A stretch of DNA of 64,000 bases. Source: Acinetobacter calcoaceticus (GTDB lineage: Bacteria > Pseudomonadota > Gammaproteobacteria > Pseudomonadales > Moraxellaceae). Position numbers and translations under genes: made by a program. Positions 15,479 to 22,346 of this stretch are shown here, in pieces. The stretch covers positions 2,790,001 to 2,854,000 of the forward strand of contig NZ_LS999521.1 of the NCBI RefSeq assembly GCF_900520355.1, read 5' to 3'. The notes under the pieces were generated by a model. It saw only the letters and a program-made list of their open reading frames with translations, made no database searches and was not told where the DNA came from. The stretch's first letter is position 1. Each line of letters starts with the position of its first letter.

Positions 15479-16428
15479 GCAGCCCCCTTTCCAGTGAAAC
15501 CAACTTGAATGAGGTATGGCATTAATTTTTGTTGTTGCTCAGGATCTGCAAGCTTTACAGCGATACGTGCGGCTAGTTGTTCATAGGACTCGTTTCCTTC
15601 CGCATATTTACTTGCGAATTCAGGAAGCACAGAAAGTTTTTGAGCGAAGGAGTAAATCTGTTTAGAACTAAGTGTGTTTGATTCCCCCTGCGGGACTCGA
15701 ACCTGTGTACCAACGTTATGATTCTTTGATTGTTCACGTGCTTGGTATTTGCCACATGCGTTGATTAACCAATCTGCAAAGTGATAATTCATGAGTTCAT
15801 CACAAAGATTCTTCTGAGCGTTGTAGAGTTCAAATGCTCGTAACTCACGATCGAACCAAGTTGCGTTTTTGATCTGCTCGTAAGTTTCCTGATCAGTTGC
15901 CAAAAGAATTTCTTCACCAAGTTTTTTTAAACTCAACCATGTTTTTTTATTTTTAGATTCTATTGATAGATTCTTTGAAAGATTCCGTGTCCCAACGTTG
16001 GGACTGTTTAACGGAATTGTTGGGACTCTTTCATGGAATTGTTGGAACTGTTCCGTTGTTGGAACTGTTCCATTGTTGGGACTGTTTATTTCGTCATTTT
16101 CAGTGTCAAAGTGTACCCTTGTTGGTACTGTTTCTCTGCCTTTAACTCCGATCAAAAGATAAACTTTTACCTGTTTAGTTCTACCTTCACGCTTACCTGT
16201 ATCGATAATAAATCCGTCCTCAATTAGCTCATCAATAATTTTTAAAACGGTCTTACGGTCCATCTCTGTGTCTTCCACTAAACGAGCAATACTTGGATAA
16301 CACTCATGTGTTTCACCAGCTCTATCAGCCAACGAAAGAAGGACTAATTTTTTAAGTGGCTTTAATGCGCCACCCGCCTTTTGTTTTTGACGGGTTTTCC
16401 AAGCCCAAACTGTTGCATCTAAGCTCAT
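15475..16428 (-). CDS. O-like phage replication initiator (winged helix)
   Basis: A 317-residue protein. Residues about 25-75 (LVLLSLADRAGETHECYPSIA, MDRKTVLKIIDELIEDGFI) form a winged-helix DNA-binding domain of the HTH_36 type found in phage replication proteins. A low-complexity linker (about 105-160) is encoded by DNA full of short repeats. The C-terminal part contains residues likely to contact host replication proteins. Like lambda O, the gene appears to contain its own origin. No DnaC- or DnaB-like partner gene is adjacent, so the host helicase loader question is open. Confidence 0.72.
   Translation of the reverse strand: MSLDATVWAWKTRQKQKAGGALKPLKKLVLLSLADRAGETHECYPSIARLVEDTEMDRKTVLKIIDELIEDGFIIDTGKREGRTKQVKVYLLIGVKGRETVPTRVHFDTENDEINSPNNGTVPTTEQFQQFHERVPTIPLNSPNVGTRNLSKNLSIESKNKKTWLSLKKLGEEILLATDQETYEQIKNATWFDRELRAFELYNAQKNLCDELMNYHFADWLINACGKYQAREQSKNHNVGTQVRVPQGESNTLSSKQIYSFAQKLSVLPEFASKYAEGNESYEQLAARIAVKLADPEQQQKLMPYLIQVGFTGKGAA
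15989..16133. repeat. Iteron-like repeats inside the O-like gene (candidate origin)
   Basis: Six direct copies of a 13-bp unit, GTTGGRACTSTTY with one T variant, start at 15997, 16019, 16041, 16058, 16075 and 16121. Spacings are 22, 22, 17, 17 and 46 bp. An inverted copy abuts the first, making the perfect palindrome GTCCCAACGTTGGGAC at 15989-16004; one more inverted core (GTACCAAC) is at 15707-15714. Spacings are not multiples of three, so the repeats are conserved as DNA and not as protein. They fit initiator binding sites. Confidence 0.72.
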
Positions 16429-17339
16429 AGGCCTTCCCCTAAATATTCATATGCGCTTGTAGCCACAATTGAAACTTGTCCATTTCCAATGGCTTTAAGT
16501 CGGTCCACCCGATTGGCCACCCCATCAGCCACTCGACCCAGTTCGGGTTCAATCGCCCACCATTCCCACCCTCTGGCGAAACTGCTGTATTGAGACGGAT
16601 CTGACGACCCTTCGCTTTGCGCTCGGCTAAGGACTCGTTGCTCCACTTGTTTGCATCGCTCGCAGTCGGGGTTGGAAAGTTTATGACCGCACCCGGTAAA
16701 CCGTTTCTCGGATGAGAACTTATATTTCCACGCTTGTTCCAATCGGATGCTTTTGGGGTTGGCCACATCTTTACAGTTGATTCCAGACAAGGGCTTTTCC
16801 TGCTCCGCTCGGATGGACAATCCATTCTCTTCGCATCCGATGCTTTGGGAGTAGGCAACAATCCAGATTCGGTCACGGATATGGGGCGCTCCAAAGTTAG
16901 ATGCTGAAAAACGTGCCCATTTCGCGTCATACCCCATTTTGGCAAGGTCACTGATGACTCTTGTAAGTCCTCTGGAAACAAGCATTGGTGAGTTTTCCAC
17001 GAACACGTATCGAGGTCGAACTTCACTGATAATTCGTGCCATTTCTGACCAAAGCCCAGAGCGTTCACCTTCGATTCCTGCACCTTTTCCTGCTGACGAA
17101 ATGTCTTGGCACGGAAAGCCGCCAGATATAACGTCAACAATTCCTCGCCATGGTTTTCCGTCAAAAGATGTAATGTCAGACCAAATTGGGAAAGCTTCGA
17201 GAATTCCATCATTCTGTCGTTGCGCCAAAACTTGTGCGGCGTAGGCATCACGTTCAACTGCGCAGACTGTGCGCCATCCCAAGAGGTAAGATGCGAGTAC
17301 TCCGCCACCAGCGCCTGCGAAAAGAGCCAACTCATTCAT
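16425..17339 (-). CDS. DNA cytosine-5 methyltransferase (phage Dcm type)
   Basis: A 304-residue C5 methyltransferase with motif I FAGAGGG (residues 7-13), motif IV GGFPCQ (73-78; catalytic Cys77), motif VI ENS (115-117), motif VIII RDRIW (155-159) and motif X GNGQV near residue 288. The target-recognition region between VIII and X is about 120 residues, short but normal for phage enzymes. It would methylate phage DNA, probably to evade host restriction. It overlaps both operon neighbours by 4 bp (ATGA). A second long frame occupies nearly the whole gene (see 16439-17335). Confidence 0.92.
   Translation of the reverse strand: MNELALFAGAGGGVLASYLLGWRTVCAVERDAYAAQVLAQRQNDGILEAFPIWSDITSFDGKPWRGIVDVISGGFPCQDISSAGKGAGIEGERSGLWSEMARIISEVRPRYVFVENSPMLVSRGLTRVISDLAKMGYDAKWARFSASNFGAPHIRDRIWIVAYSQSIGCEENGLSIRAEQEKPLSGINCKDVANPKSIRLEQAWKYKFSSEKRFTGCGHKLSNPDCERCKQVEQRVLSRAQSEGSSDPSQYSSFARGWEWWAIEPELGRVADGVANRVDRLKAIGNGQVSIVATSAYEYLGEGL
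16439..17335 (-). CDS. Overlapping ORF inside the methyltransferase gene (+1 frame), conserved-looking
   Basis: A 298-codon frame on the same strand, starting at an ATG four bases after the methyltransferase ATG and ending 14 bases before its stop. It is not a random shadow: it contains PTPKASD at residues 161-167 and 192-198 and PTPTASD at 221-227, plus SSVTLPKWGMTRNG and NPNWVEWLMGWPIGWTDL (about 264-281). From memory these are signatures of a phage protein family usually labelled methyltransferase-associated. The last block is encoded by the same bases as the methyltransferase motif X region. Either both frames are translated or one is a conserved by-product; sequence alone cannot decide. 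Confidence 0.5.
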   Translation of the reverse strand: MSWLFSQALVAEYSHLTSWDGAQSAQLNVMPTPHKFWRNDRMMEFSKLSQFGLTLHLLTENHGEELLTLYLAAFRAKTFRQQEKVQESKVNALGFGQKWHELSVKFDLDTCSWKTHQCLFPEDLQESSVTLPKWGMTRNGHVFQHLTLERPISVTESGLLPTPKASDAKRMDCPSERSRKSPCLESTVKMWPTPKASDWNKRGNISSHPRNGLPGAVINFPTPTASDANKWSNESLAERKAKGRQIRLNTAVSPEGGNGGRLNPNWVEWLMGWPIGWTDLKPLEMDKFQLWLQAHMNI

Positions 17340-17686
17340 CTATCCTCCTCTTCATTCATCTGAATGAAAGTGCTACCTAAGTAACGGATCCTTTTAGCCC
17401 GATATAAACTTGAGATAATTTGCCCAGCATGGAAAATTGGCATTCTGTGCTGCACAGAAAGTGCATGCATAAACTCATCACGTTTTACTGCTGCATTATT
17501 TTCATCACGTTTTTGGTCTCGCAAATTCTGCTTACGTACTTCAAGCAATCCTTCTAAAGTTCTAAGAGCTGGTTCATACCACGATTGAATAATTTGCTGA
17601 CGCTTCTGCTCTTGCAGATTGTCTTTATTCGTTTGATTTGGTAAATTAGTTTGCATATTCATTGACCTCAAAATTAATGAATCCAT
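17336..17686 (-). CDS. Phage early-operon protein, unknown
   Basis: A protein of 116 residues from the ATG at 17686, which has AGGAG five bases upstream; a longer frame starts at 17770 and shorter ones at 17662 or 17656. The middle (about 35-75) is a charged helix; the C-terminus (MPIFHAGQIISSLYRAKRIRYLG) resembles a small winged-helix or DNA-binding segment. It overlaps the methyltransferase gene by ATGA. It sits in the position of lambda P or ren-type genes, but I do not recognise the family. Confidence 0.55.
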   Translation of the reverse strand: MDSLILRSMNMQTNLPNQTNKDNLQEQKRQQIIQSWYEPALRTLEGLLEVRKQNLRDQKRDENNAAVKRDEFMHALSVQHRMPIFHAGQIISSLYRAKRIRYLGSTFIQMNEEEDR

Positions 17687-17717
17687 AACCACTCCTGTTC
17701 GCGCAGGTAGTGGTTTT

Positions 17718-18074
17718 TTAATATCCGAGCTTTTCTTTTTGCCCACTGATTTCGTCATGAAATAAGTCATCTACCGTTTCAATACGATTCATCCAACTTT
17801 TGGACATTACTAAAAGTGCAGCAACTCTTTCTTTATCAATACTTTGATAATCCTTAGGTACAACCTTCAATCCAAGTAAACTCAATAGCTCGCAAAACAT
17901 TTCAATTTCATTCAAGCCATTGTTTTTCTTGTCAGTTTTAAGCCGAGTTATAGTGCTTGGATCTACACCTAGTTGCTCAGCAATCTCTTTTTGATTGCCC
18001 ATATCAAGACCATGCAATATGCGAGAAACGTCATTTCTGGCACTTGCAGATAGTTCGACTGATAATTTGCTCAT
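17718..18074 (-). CDS. CII-like transcriptional activator
   Basis: A 118-residue regulator. Residues 20-50 (GLDMGNQKEIAEQLGVDPST then ITRLK) form the helix-turn-helix seen in phage CII proteins, and the following helices (MFCELLSLLGLKVVP) match the CII tetramerisation region. It is the second gene after the Cro-like gene on the rightward-type operon, as in lambda. It would promote repressor and integrase expression at infection. The 9-bp gap to the cro-like gene indicates co-transcription. Confidence 0.72.
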   Translation of the reverse strand: MSKLSVELSASARNDVSRILHGLDMGNQKEIAEQLGVDPSTITRLKTDKKNNGLNEIEMFCELLSLLGLKVVPKDYQSIDKERVAALLVMSKSWMNRIETVDDLFHDEISGQKEKLGY

Positions 18075-18082
18075 GGTTATTC

Positions 18083-18334
18083 CTAAGCGGTTAATGTTCC
18101 AAGGTTTTTGTTTAAACCCATTTGAGGGCGTAGTTCTATCCAGATATCTTGATAACTATCTGGGAAAAGTTCTTTTCTGGTGGTCAACCCAAGATCTTCG
18201 GCAATTACTGCAAGTCTAATTTTTCTATCTAGGGGTATAGCTTTCCATCCACTTACAGATGAAGGAGCAATACCCAGAAGTCTTGCTACCGCTGTGACAC
18301 CACCCAATACATCAATAAGTTGTGCGTCATTCAT
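18083..18334 (-). CDS. Cro/YdaS-like repressor
   Basis: An 83-residue DNA-binding protein. The helix-turn-helix LGGVTAVARLLGIAPSSVSG, then WKAIPLDRKIRLAVI, is the Cro/YdaS type pattern. It is transcribed divergently from the CI-like gene across the operator region, so it is the lytic-side competitor for the same operators. The ribosome binding site TAGGAG lies before ATG 18334. Confidence 0.78.
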   Translation of the reverse strand: MNDAQLIDVLGGVTAVARLLGIAPSSVSGWKAIPLDRKIRLAVIAEDLGLTTRKELFPDSYQDIWIELRPQMGLNKNLGTLTA

Positions 18335-18358
18335 AACGTGCTCCTAATTTTCCACCAA

Positions 18359-18386
18359 TTATTAGGTATTCCTTATATTAAATCAA
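18359..18386 (-). promoter_or_regulatory. Candidate rightward-type lytic promoter for the cro operon
   Basis: On the minus strand, TTGATT (18381-18386) and TAATAA (18359-18364) are spaced 16 bp. The operator at 18361-18376 overlaps the -10 box and the operator at 18385-18400 touches the -35 box, so repressor binding would block it. Confidence 0.6.
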
Positions 18387-18425
18387 TAGGAATACCTAAT
18401 TTAATTTATGTTAGGATTTCCTAAT
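18361..18425. promoter_or_regulatory. Repressor operators between cI and cro (three sites)
   Basis: Three 16-bp dyads of the form ATTAGGnnnnCCTAAT: 18361-18376 (half-site imperfect), 18385-18400 and 18410-18425. The third lies 18 bp before the repressor start. The same motif occurs three times at 20075-20134, giving a lambda-like OR/OL arrangement. Confidence 0.78.
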
Positions 18426-18442
18426 ATTGTAAGGATGGTTTT

Positions 18443-19252
18443 ATGAATACTCTTGCTGAACGCCTTAGATACGCTATGGAAGTTTTACCGCCTAAGAAAA
18501 TCAAAGGTGTTGATCTTGCTCGCGCTGTTGGAGTTAAACCCCCATCAGTAAGTGACTGGCTATCGGGTAAATCTAAGAGCATGGAGGGAGAAAACCTTCT
18601 GCGCACAGCAAAGTATTTGAATGTAAGTGCTACCTGGTTGGCTACAGGTGTAGGAGAGCCAATTGAGGAACAGGATAAAAATAAAAAAAATCCTGTAAAT
18701 AGTGATAGTGGAGATCAATTCAAAGTTATTGATATCGAAGCTTTCAAAAAGAAGTACAACATTTCCGAGTCAGATGAAGCAGTACTATTCTCAAATATTA
18801 TTGAAAAGCCATTCACCCCAACTTTAAAGCGATGGGTTCCAGTAAAAGCTTATTCAAAGATGGGGATGGATGGATACTTCGTTGACATGGGTTTTGAAGG
18901 AAATGGCGGTGATGGTTATATTCCCACTCATACAGCTGGTACAAAAGCATATGCAGTAAAAGGAACTGGTGATTCAATGTTTCCTGCTATTCGTAATGGC
19001 TGGTATGTAGTATGTGATCCTGATGCAGAACTGGTGCCTATGGAGTTTGTTCAGGTTTGCCTTAAAGATGGGCGATGCACAATTAAAGAGTTTATTGGTA
19101 TTCAAAACGATGTATTAAGCTTAATAGCAGTGAATGGTGGTGAACGTCTCACATTTAATATGAATGAGGTTGAAAGCATTACAGCTATCACAGACATTGT
19201 GCCACCTAGTCAACATAAAAATGAACACCCCAATGGCTACTATAATGATTGA
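18443..19252 (+). CDS. CI-like prophage repressor (HTH + S24 peptidase)
   Basis: A 269-residue repressor. The N-terminal helix-turn-helix (GVDLARAVGVKPPSVSDWLS, residues about 25-45) binds operators. A linker rich in Lys/Asn follows, then a LexA/S24 dimerisation and self-cleavage domain: GTGDSMFPAIRNG carries the catalytic Ser (near residue 178), and the Lys is in CLKDGRCTIKEF (about 214). It should maintain lysogeny and be inactivated after DNA damage through RecA. AAGGATGG precedes the ATG. Confidence 0.9.
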   Translation: MNTLAERLRYAMEVLPPKKIKGVDLARAVGVKPPSVSDWLSGKSKSMEGENLLRTAKYLNVSATWLATGVGEPIEEQDKNKKNPVNSDSGDQFKVIDIEAFKKKYNISESDEAVLFSNIIEKPFTPTLKRWVPVKAYSKMGMDGYFVDMGFEGNGGDGYIPTHTAGTKAYAVKGTGDSMFPAIRNGWYVVCDPDAELVPMEFVQVCLKDGRCTIKEFIGIQNDVLSLIAVNGGERLTFNMNEVESITAITDIVPPSQHKNEHPNGYYND

Positions 19253-19354
19253 TGGATTTTTCCACTCTAAATTCCAACAAAATCAACATGTCAATAATTG
19301 TGGTTGTGGTAGCTCATAATTGATTATTTAAGTATTAAATTCCAAGGAAAACTA

Positions 19355-19657
19355 ATGATCGCAACACTTAATAAATCCAAAACTACACTAACGATTAATC
19401 GTCAAGAGTTTAAATTGGCCTTAGGTAAAATTGGTGCAGGAATTGATAAACAAATTGCCTCTCTTAAGAAAGCCAAGCAAAACTATGACGCTTCTGAAAT
19501 AGCACGCGAGGTTATTAACGAAGCCAATATTTTTGAAGCTATTATTGAAGGTTTTAACGAAGCTGAAGAAACTAATCTAAAGCTAGCCGATATAACCAAT
19601 CTTGAAGTAGCTCAAGAATGGATTGATGAGTTTTTGGAAAAGTATTCTGGGTTATGA
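19355..19657 (+). CDS. Small acidic phage protein, unknown
   Basis: A 100-residue helical protein (MIATLNKSKTTLTINRQEF...) with AAGGA before its ATG. The body alternates Ala/Glu/Lys helices (REVINEANIFEAIIEGFNEA). It follows the repressor in the lysogenic orientation and precedes a terminator, so it could be expressed in the lysogen. Family not recognised. Confidence 0.65.
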   Translation: MIATLNKSKTTLTINRQEFKLALGKIGAGIDKQIASLKKAKQNYDASEIAREVINEANIFEAIIEGFNEAEETNLKLADITNLEVAQEWIDEFLEKYSGL

Positions 19658-19782
19658 TGCGATTGAGATAGTGAAGCAATGAAAGAAATGATCTTCAAAA
19701 ACACATACAAAAATCCTTTTACTATTATTTGTATTTATTAGATTTAATCACCACCCTAATTAACATAATTATTGATCAAAAT

Positions 19783-19998
19783 ATGAAAAAAATTGAAGTT
19801 AATTCCCGCAATATCAGCCATGTTCTTTACCAACACTTCTTATTGACAGTAGTGCTTAGAACTGGTGAAAGGTTTATTTATAGACTTCTTGAAGCAAGCA
19901 CATTTAAAGAATTTATTGATTCAGAAGACAAAGATAAATTTTATAGAAGCCATATTGAAGCTAATAAGAAATTTAAGCGGATTCAGCTTTTTGTGTAA
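19783..19998 (+). CDS. KTSC-domain protein
   Basis: About 71 residues from ATG 19783 (an upstream in-frame ATG at 19729 is less likely). The pattern VNSRNISHVLYQHFLLTVVL, then TGERFIYRLLEASTFKEFI and YRSHIEANKKFKR, fits the KTSC domain, a small beta-rich domain common in phages, with possible RNA/protein-binding roles. It is the last gene before the terminator at 20029-20049. No ribosome binding site stands out. Confidence 0.6.
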   Translation: MKKIEVNSRNISHVLYQHFLLTVVLRTGERFIYRLLEASTFKEFIDSEDKDKFYRSHIEANKKFKRIQLFV

Positions 19999-20028
19999 TT
20001 GAAACCACGAACAGACACAGTCTTTTTC

Positions 20029-20049
20029 AACCCACCCTCATGGTGGGTT
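20029..20049 (+). terminator. Intrinsic terminator after the repressor module
   Basis: AACCCACC and GGTGGGTT form an 8-bp perfect stem with a 5-base loop, followed by TTCTTTTG. It separates the repressor transcript from the operator-controlled early operon at 20108. Confidence 0.78.
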
Positions 20050-20074
20050 TTCTTTTGTCTATAAAATCCTAAAA

Positions 20075-20134
20075 ATTAGGTTTATCTAATTTTATTAGGA
20101 ATACCTATTGACATATTAATTAGGTTTACCTAAT
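20075..20134. promoter_or_regulatory. Second repressor operator cluster (three sites, OL-like)
   Basis: Three 16-bp dyads: ATTAGGTTTATCTAAT (20075-20090), ATTAGGAATACCTATT (20094-20109) and ATTAGGTTTACCTAAT (20119-20134). They match the operators at 18361-18425 and flank or cover the promoter at 20108-20136. Confidence 0.82.
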
Positions 20135-20136
20135 AT
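20108..20136 (+). promoter_or_regulatory. PL-like early promoter
   Basis: A near-consensus sigma-70 promoter: TTGACA (20108-20113), 17 bp, TAATAT (20131-20136). One operator lies within the spacer and -10, another touches the -35. It would drive the plus-strand early operon on induction. Confidence 0.85.
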
Positions 20137-20211
20137 TTATCTCACAGACAACAAAAAAGCACACCGACTCTCTGACCTTTCGATGTGCTTTGCAAACTTT
20201 GCGAGATAAGT

Positions 20212-20400
20212 ATGAAACAAAACACTATCCCTAGTCAAACGACTGCACGCTTATATCAACACCCAACTGTTGAAGAACAGCGCCCTTCTCGTTTTGCCAC
20301 TTTCAAAGCTAATTCAATCGACTTTCTAAAGTTTATTGCCCTTTCATTCGTTCTTTGGGTGATTGCTGTAGCTGCAGCAACTTGGATGATGGGAGGCTAA
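20212..20400 (+). CDS. Small C-tail membrane protein of the early operon
   Basis: A 62-residue protein from ATG 20212 (GAGATAAGT upstream; an in-frame ATG at 20185 is less likely). A polar N-terminal part is followed by one membrane helix at the C-terminus (FIALSFVLWVIAVAAATWMM), so it is a tail-anchored inner membrane protein. It is the first gene after the PL-like promoter, a common position for host-takeover or exclusion proteins. Function unknown. Confidence 0.65.
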   Translation: MKQNTIPSQTTARLYQHPTVEEQRPSRFATFKANSIDFLKFIALSFVLWVIAVAAATWMMGG

Positions 20401-20402
20401 TC

Positions 20403-20729
20403 ATGTCTAACTTCAAAAAGCATCCTGACGGCTATAAGTCTTATTTAGGTCTTGACCGCTTAACGAGCCTCTACTCCGTTCGCATCGGCTGGCTGGTATA
20501 TGCATCAAATGCTAATGGCTCAGTGCTTTACAAAGTTAAGGACTCAATTAAAACGCCTTTAGACGTTGAAAAGTTCAAATCCGACTATCCAAAAGTGTGG
20601 GAAGTACTCACTCAAGAAATTGATTTTCAGCGTAGAAAGCAGCTCGCTATAAAGCTACTTGAAACAAATATCTCTTCACATGACCGCAAAACGTATAAGC
20701 AAAAACGCGGCTTTACTGGTTCAAGATAA
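20403..20729 (+). CDS. Early phage protein, unknown
   Basis: A 108-residue basic protein from ATG 20403, with GGAGG seven bases upstream and only 2 bp after the previous stop. The N-terminal part is rich in Tyr/Gly (GYKSYLGLDRLTSLYSVRIG), the C-terminus is basic. No family recognised. Position beside a recombination ATPase suggests a DNA-metabolism role. Confidence 0.6.
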   Translation: MSNFKKHPDGYKSYLGLDRLTSLYSVRIGWLVYASNANGSVLYKVKDSIKTPLDVEKFKSDYPKVWEVLTQEIDFQRRKQLAIKLLETNISSHDRKTYKQKRGFTGSR

Positions 20730-20740
20730 GGATAAGAAAA

Positions 20741-21811
20741 ATGACAGTTTTCTTTAAAAAAGCAGAACGTAAAAATGCGAAATTGCGTTTAGCAATTGCA
20801 GGGCCTACTGGCTCAGGTAAAACCTTTACTGCGCTATTACTAGCTAAAGGTATAGGTGGTCGTATTGCTGTCGCTGACACTGAAAATAGTAGCGCCGAAC
20901 TTTATGAAGATTTGGTGGAATTTGAACATGCCAATATTCAACCTCCATACACACCTGAAAAATTCATTCAGGTAATTAAAGCTGCTGAGCAAGCAAATTT
21001 TGACACCCTTATTTTAGACAGTATTACTCATGAATGGTCTGGTGTTGGCGGTTGTCTTGAGATTGTTGACCAATTAGCTTCTAACTCATTTAAAGGTAAC
21101 TCTTGGGGTGCATGGAGCCAAGTAACTCCCCGCCACCGAAAGTTCATTGATGCAATGTTGCAGTCAAGCATCAACATCATCGTGACCATGCGCTCAAAAA
21201 TGGAAACCATACAGACCAACGATAACGGCAAAAAGAAAGTTGAAAAAGTTGGTATGAAGGCTGAACAGCGCGATGGTATTGAATATGAATTTACTACTGT
21301 TTTAGACCTAACACATGACAATGTTGCGATGGCAACTAAGGACCGTTCCCGCCTGTTCCTAGATCCTCGTCAATTGGGTGAACATGACGGCATTTTATTA
21401 AAACAATGGCTACTCTCAGGATCTGCTAATGCATGTATCAATGGAAATCAGTATTTAGAACTTGAGCATTTAATGCATCAAGCGGGAATTGATATTGAAA
21501 ATTATTGTGCAAAGCGTGGTCTAAATAGTCTTCACGATGTGAAACAGCAAATATTTGAAGAGACGTGTGAAAGTATTAAAAAAATTATTCAACGTACTGA
21601 ACAAGCTCAACAAGCAAATGAGCAGCAGCTCAAGGATCAGCAAGAAAAGACTTTAGAAACTGAGTACCAACTAGCTCTCAATCACATTGAAGTAGCTAAA
21701 TCTATTAATGACTTAGATTACCCAGCTAAGTATTTCAAGGGTACTAAGTACGAACAAAACATTCTAAATGCATGCACAGCAAAAAAGGACATGGAGGGTT
21801 GGAGCGCTTAA
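20741..21811 (+). CDS. RecA-like phage ATPase (Sak4-type recombination protein)
   Basis: A 356-residue P-loop protein: Walker A GPTGSGKT (residues about 21-28), Walker B-like FDTLILDSITHEW (about 87-99), and a central helicase-like core. The C-terminal about 100 residues are Gln/Glu-rich coiled coil. Phage Sak4-type single-strand annealing ATPases share this layout. It is the main enzyme of the early operon and would act in recombination-dependent replication. AAA label is safe; the Sak4 label is by similarity from memory. Confidence 0.75.
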   Translation: MTVFFKKAERKNAKLRLAIAGPTGSGKTFTALLLAKGIGGRIAVADTENSSAELYEDLVEFEHANIQPPYTPEKFIQVIKAAEQANFDTLILDSITHEWSGVGGCLEIVDQLASNSFKGNSWGAWSQVTPRHRKFIDAMLQSSINIIVTMRSKMETIQTNDNGKKKVEKVGMKAEQRDGIEYEFTTVLDLTHDNVAMATKDRSRLFLDPRQLGEHDGILLKQWLLSGSANACINGNQYLELEHLMHQAGIDIENYCAKRGLNSLHDVKQQIFEETCESIKKIIQRTEQAQQANEQQLKDQQEKTLETEYQLALNHIEVAKSINDLDYPAKYFKGTKYEQNILNACTAKKDMEGWSA

Positions 21812-22005
21812 GTACCTACATCTTTAGGTATGTTGCCAAACTACATGGCAACGGCACTCTAAGGGGTCGTATTGAAGCGACCTCTGCCCTCCACGCCAAA
21901 CAACGTGTTATGCAGAGTAATGAGCTTATTAAAGATGCTCATATCTCTTTACTCAAGAATCAGGCTTCAGCACGTAAAAATGATTTTGAGGGAATAAAAC
22001 AATGA
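21772..22005 (+). CDS. Small basic early protein overlapping the ATPase gene
   Basis: Up to 77 residues (ATG 21772) or 67 from TTG 21802, overlapping the ATPase 3-prime end in another frame. The body RYVAKLHGNGTLRGRIEATS, then ALHAKQRVMQSNELIKDAHI, is basic and helical. It ends as ATGA with the 19-residue ORF. No family recognised. Confidence 0.5.
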   Translation: MHSKKGHGGLERLSTYIFRYVAKLHGNGTLRGRIEATSALHAKQRVMQSNELIKDAHISLLKNQASARKNDFEGIKQ

Positions 22006-22061
22006 AAGAAGCACTCTACGGAACAAATATTTTATGGTTTTTAATTTATGTGTATTGGTGA
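22002..22061 (+). CDS. 19-residue hydrophobic micro-ORF
   Basis: ATGA overlap with the previous gene; TGA at 22059-22061 lies 10 bp before the next ATG (22072), whose GAGGT ribosome binding site overlaps the micro-ORF stop. The peptide MKEALYGTNILWFLIYVYW would be one short membrane helix. Tight coupling on both sides argues for translation, but the size prevents a family call. Confidence 0.4.
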   Translation: MKEALYGTNILWFLIYVYW

Positions 22062-22071
22062 GGTAATCTAA

Positions 22072-22320
22072 ATGAAATGTATTGATAAAAAAGCTGAGAT
22101 TGAAAAGTTCAACGCTGCTAATGATGATGCAGAGTTTTCACCAGAATCTCTTGCGGCCATACTTGATGTGTCGACCTCTTGGCTGCAAAAAAAGCGTTGT
22201 GAAGGTGGTGGTATTCCATTTTCTAAAGTTCACTACAGAAAAATATTCTATAAAAAATCCGATGTGTTAGCCTATATAGAACGACATCGCATCCAATCAA
22301 CATCACAAATGGCGGTTTAA
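22072..22320 (+). CDS. xis: Excisionase-like HTH protein
   Basis: An 82-residue protein with a MerR/excisionase-type winged helix: SPESLAAILDVSTSWLQKKR, then GGGIPFSKVHYRKIFYKKSD and VLAYIERHR. It is the last gene before the right attachment site, the place for Xis, and is followed by repeated short motifs that could be its binding sites. No integrase gene is adjacent. Xis symbol is by context. Confidence 0.65.
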   Translation: MKCIDKKAEIEKFNAANDDAEFSPESLAAILDVSTSWLQKKRCEGGGIPFSKVHYRKIFYKKSDVLAYIERHRIQSTSQMAV

Positions 22321-22331
22321 CCGCCTTTTTT
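22311..22331 (+). terminator. Terminator of the early operon
   Basis: GGCGG and CCGCC flank TTTAA, with the xis-like gene's stop codon inside the loop, followed by six T. It ends the early operon before the attachment region. Confidence 0.75.
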
Positions 22332-22346
22332 ATTGTAAAAATTTAG

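Noticed and set aside
15989..16133. CRISPR array
   Set aside because: Repeats are 13 bp with 4-33 bp gaps inside a gene, and no cas genes are present.
15963..16227. Plus-strand ORFs with repeated LFRCWNC-like peptides over the O-like gene
   Set aside because: The peptide repeats are only translations of the iteron DNA repeats on the opposite strand; no start signals.
16939..17380. Plus-strand ORFs across the methyltransferase gene
   Set aside because: Antisense shadows without conserved motifs, unlike the same-strand +1 frame.
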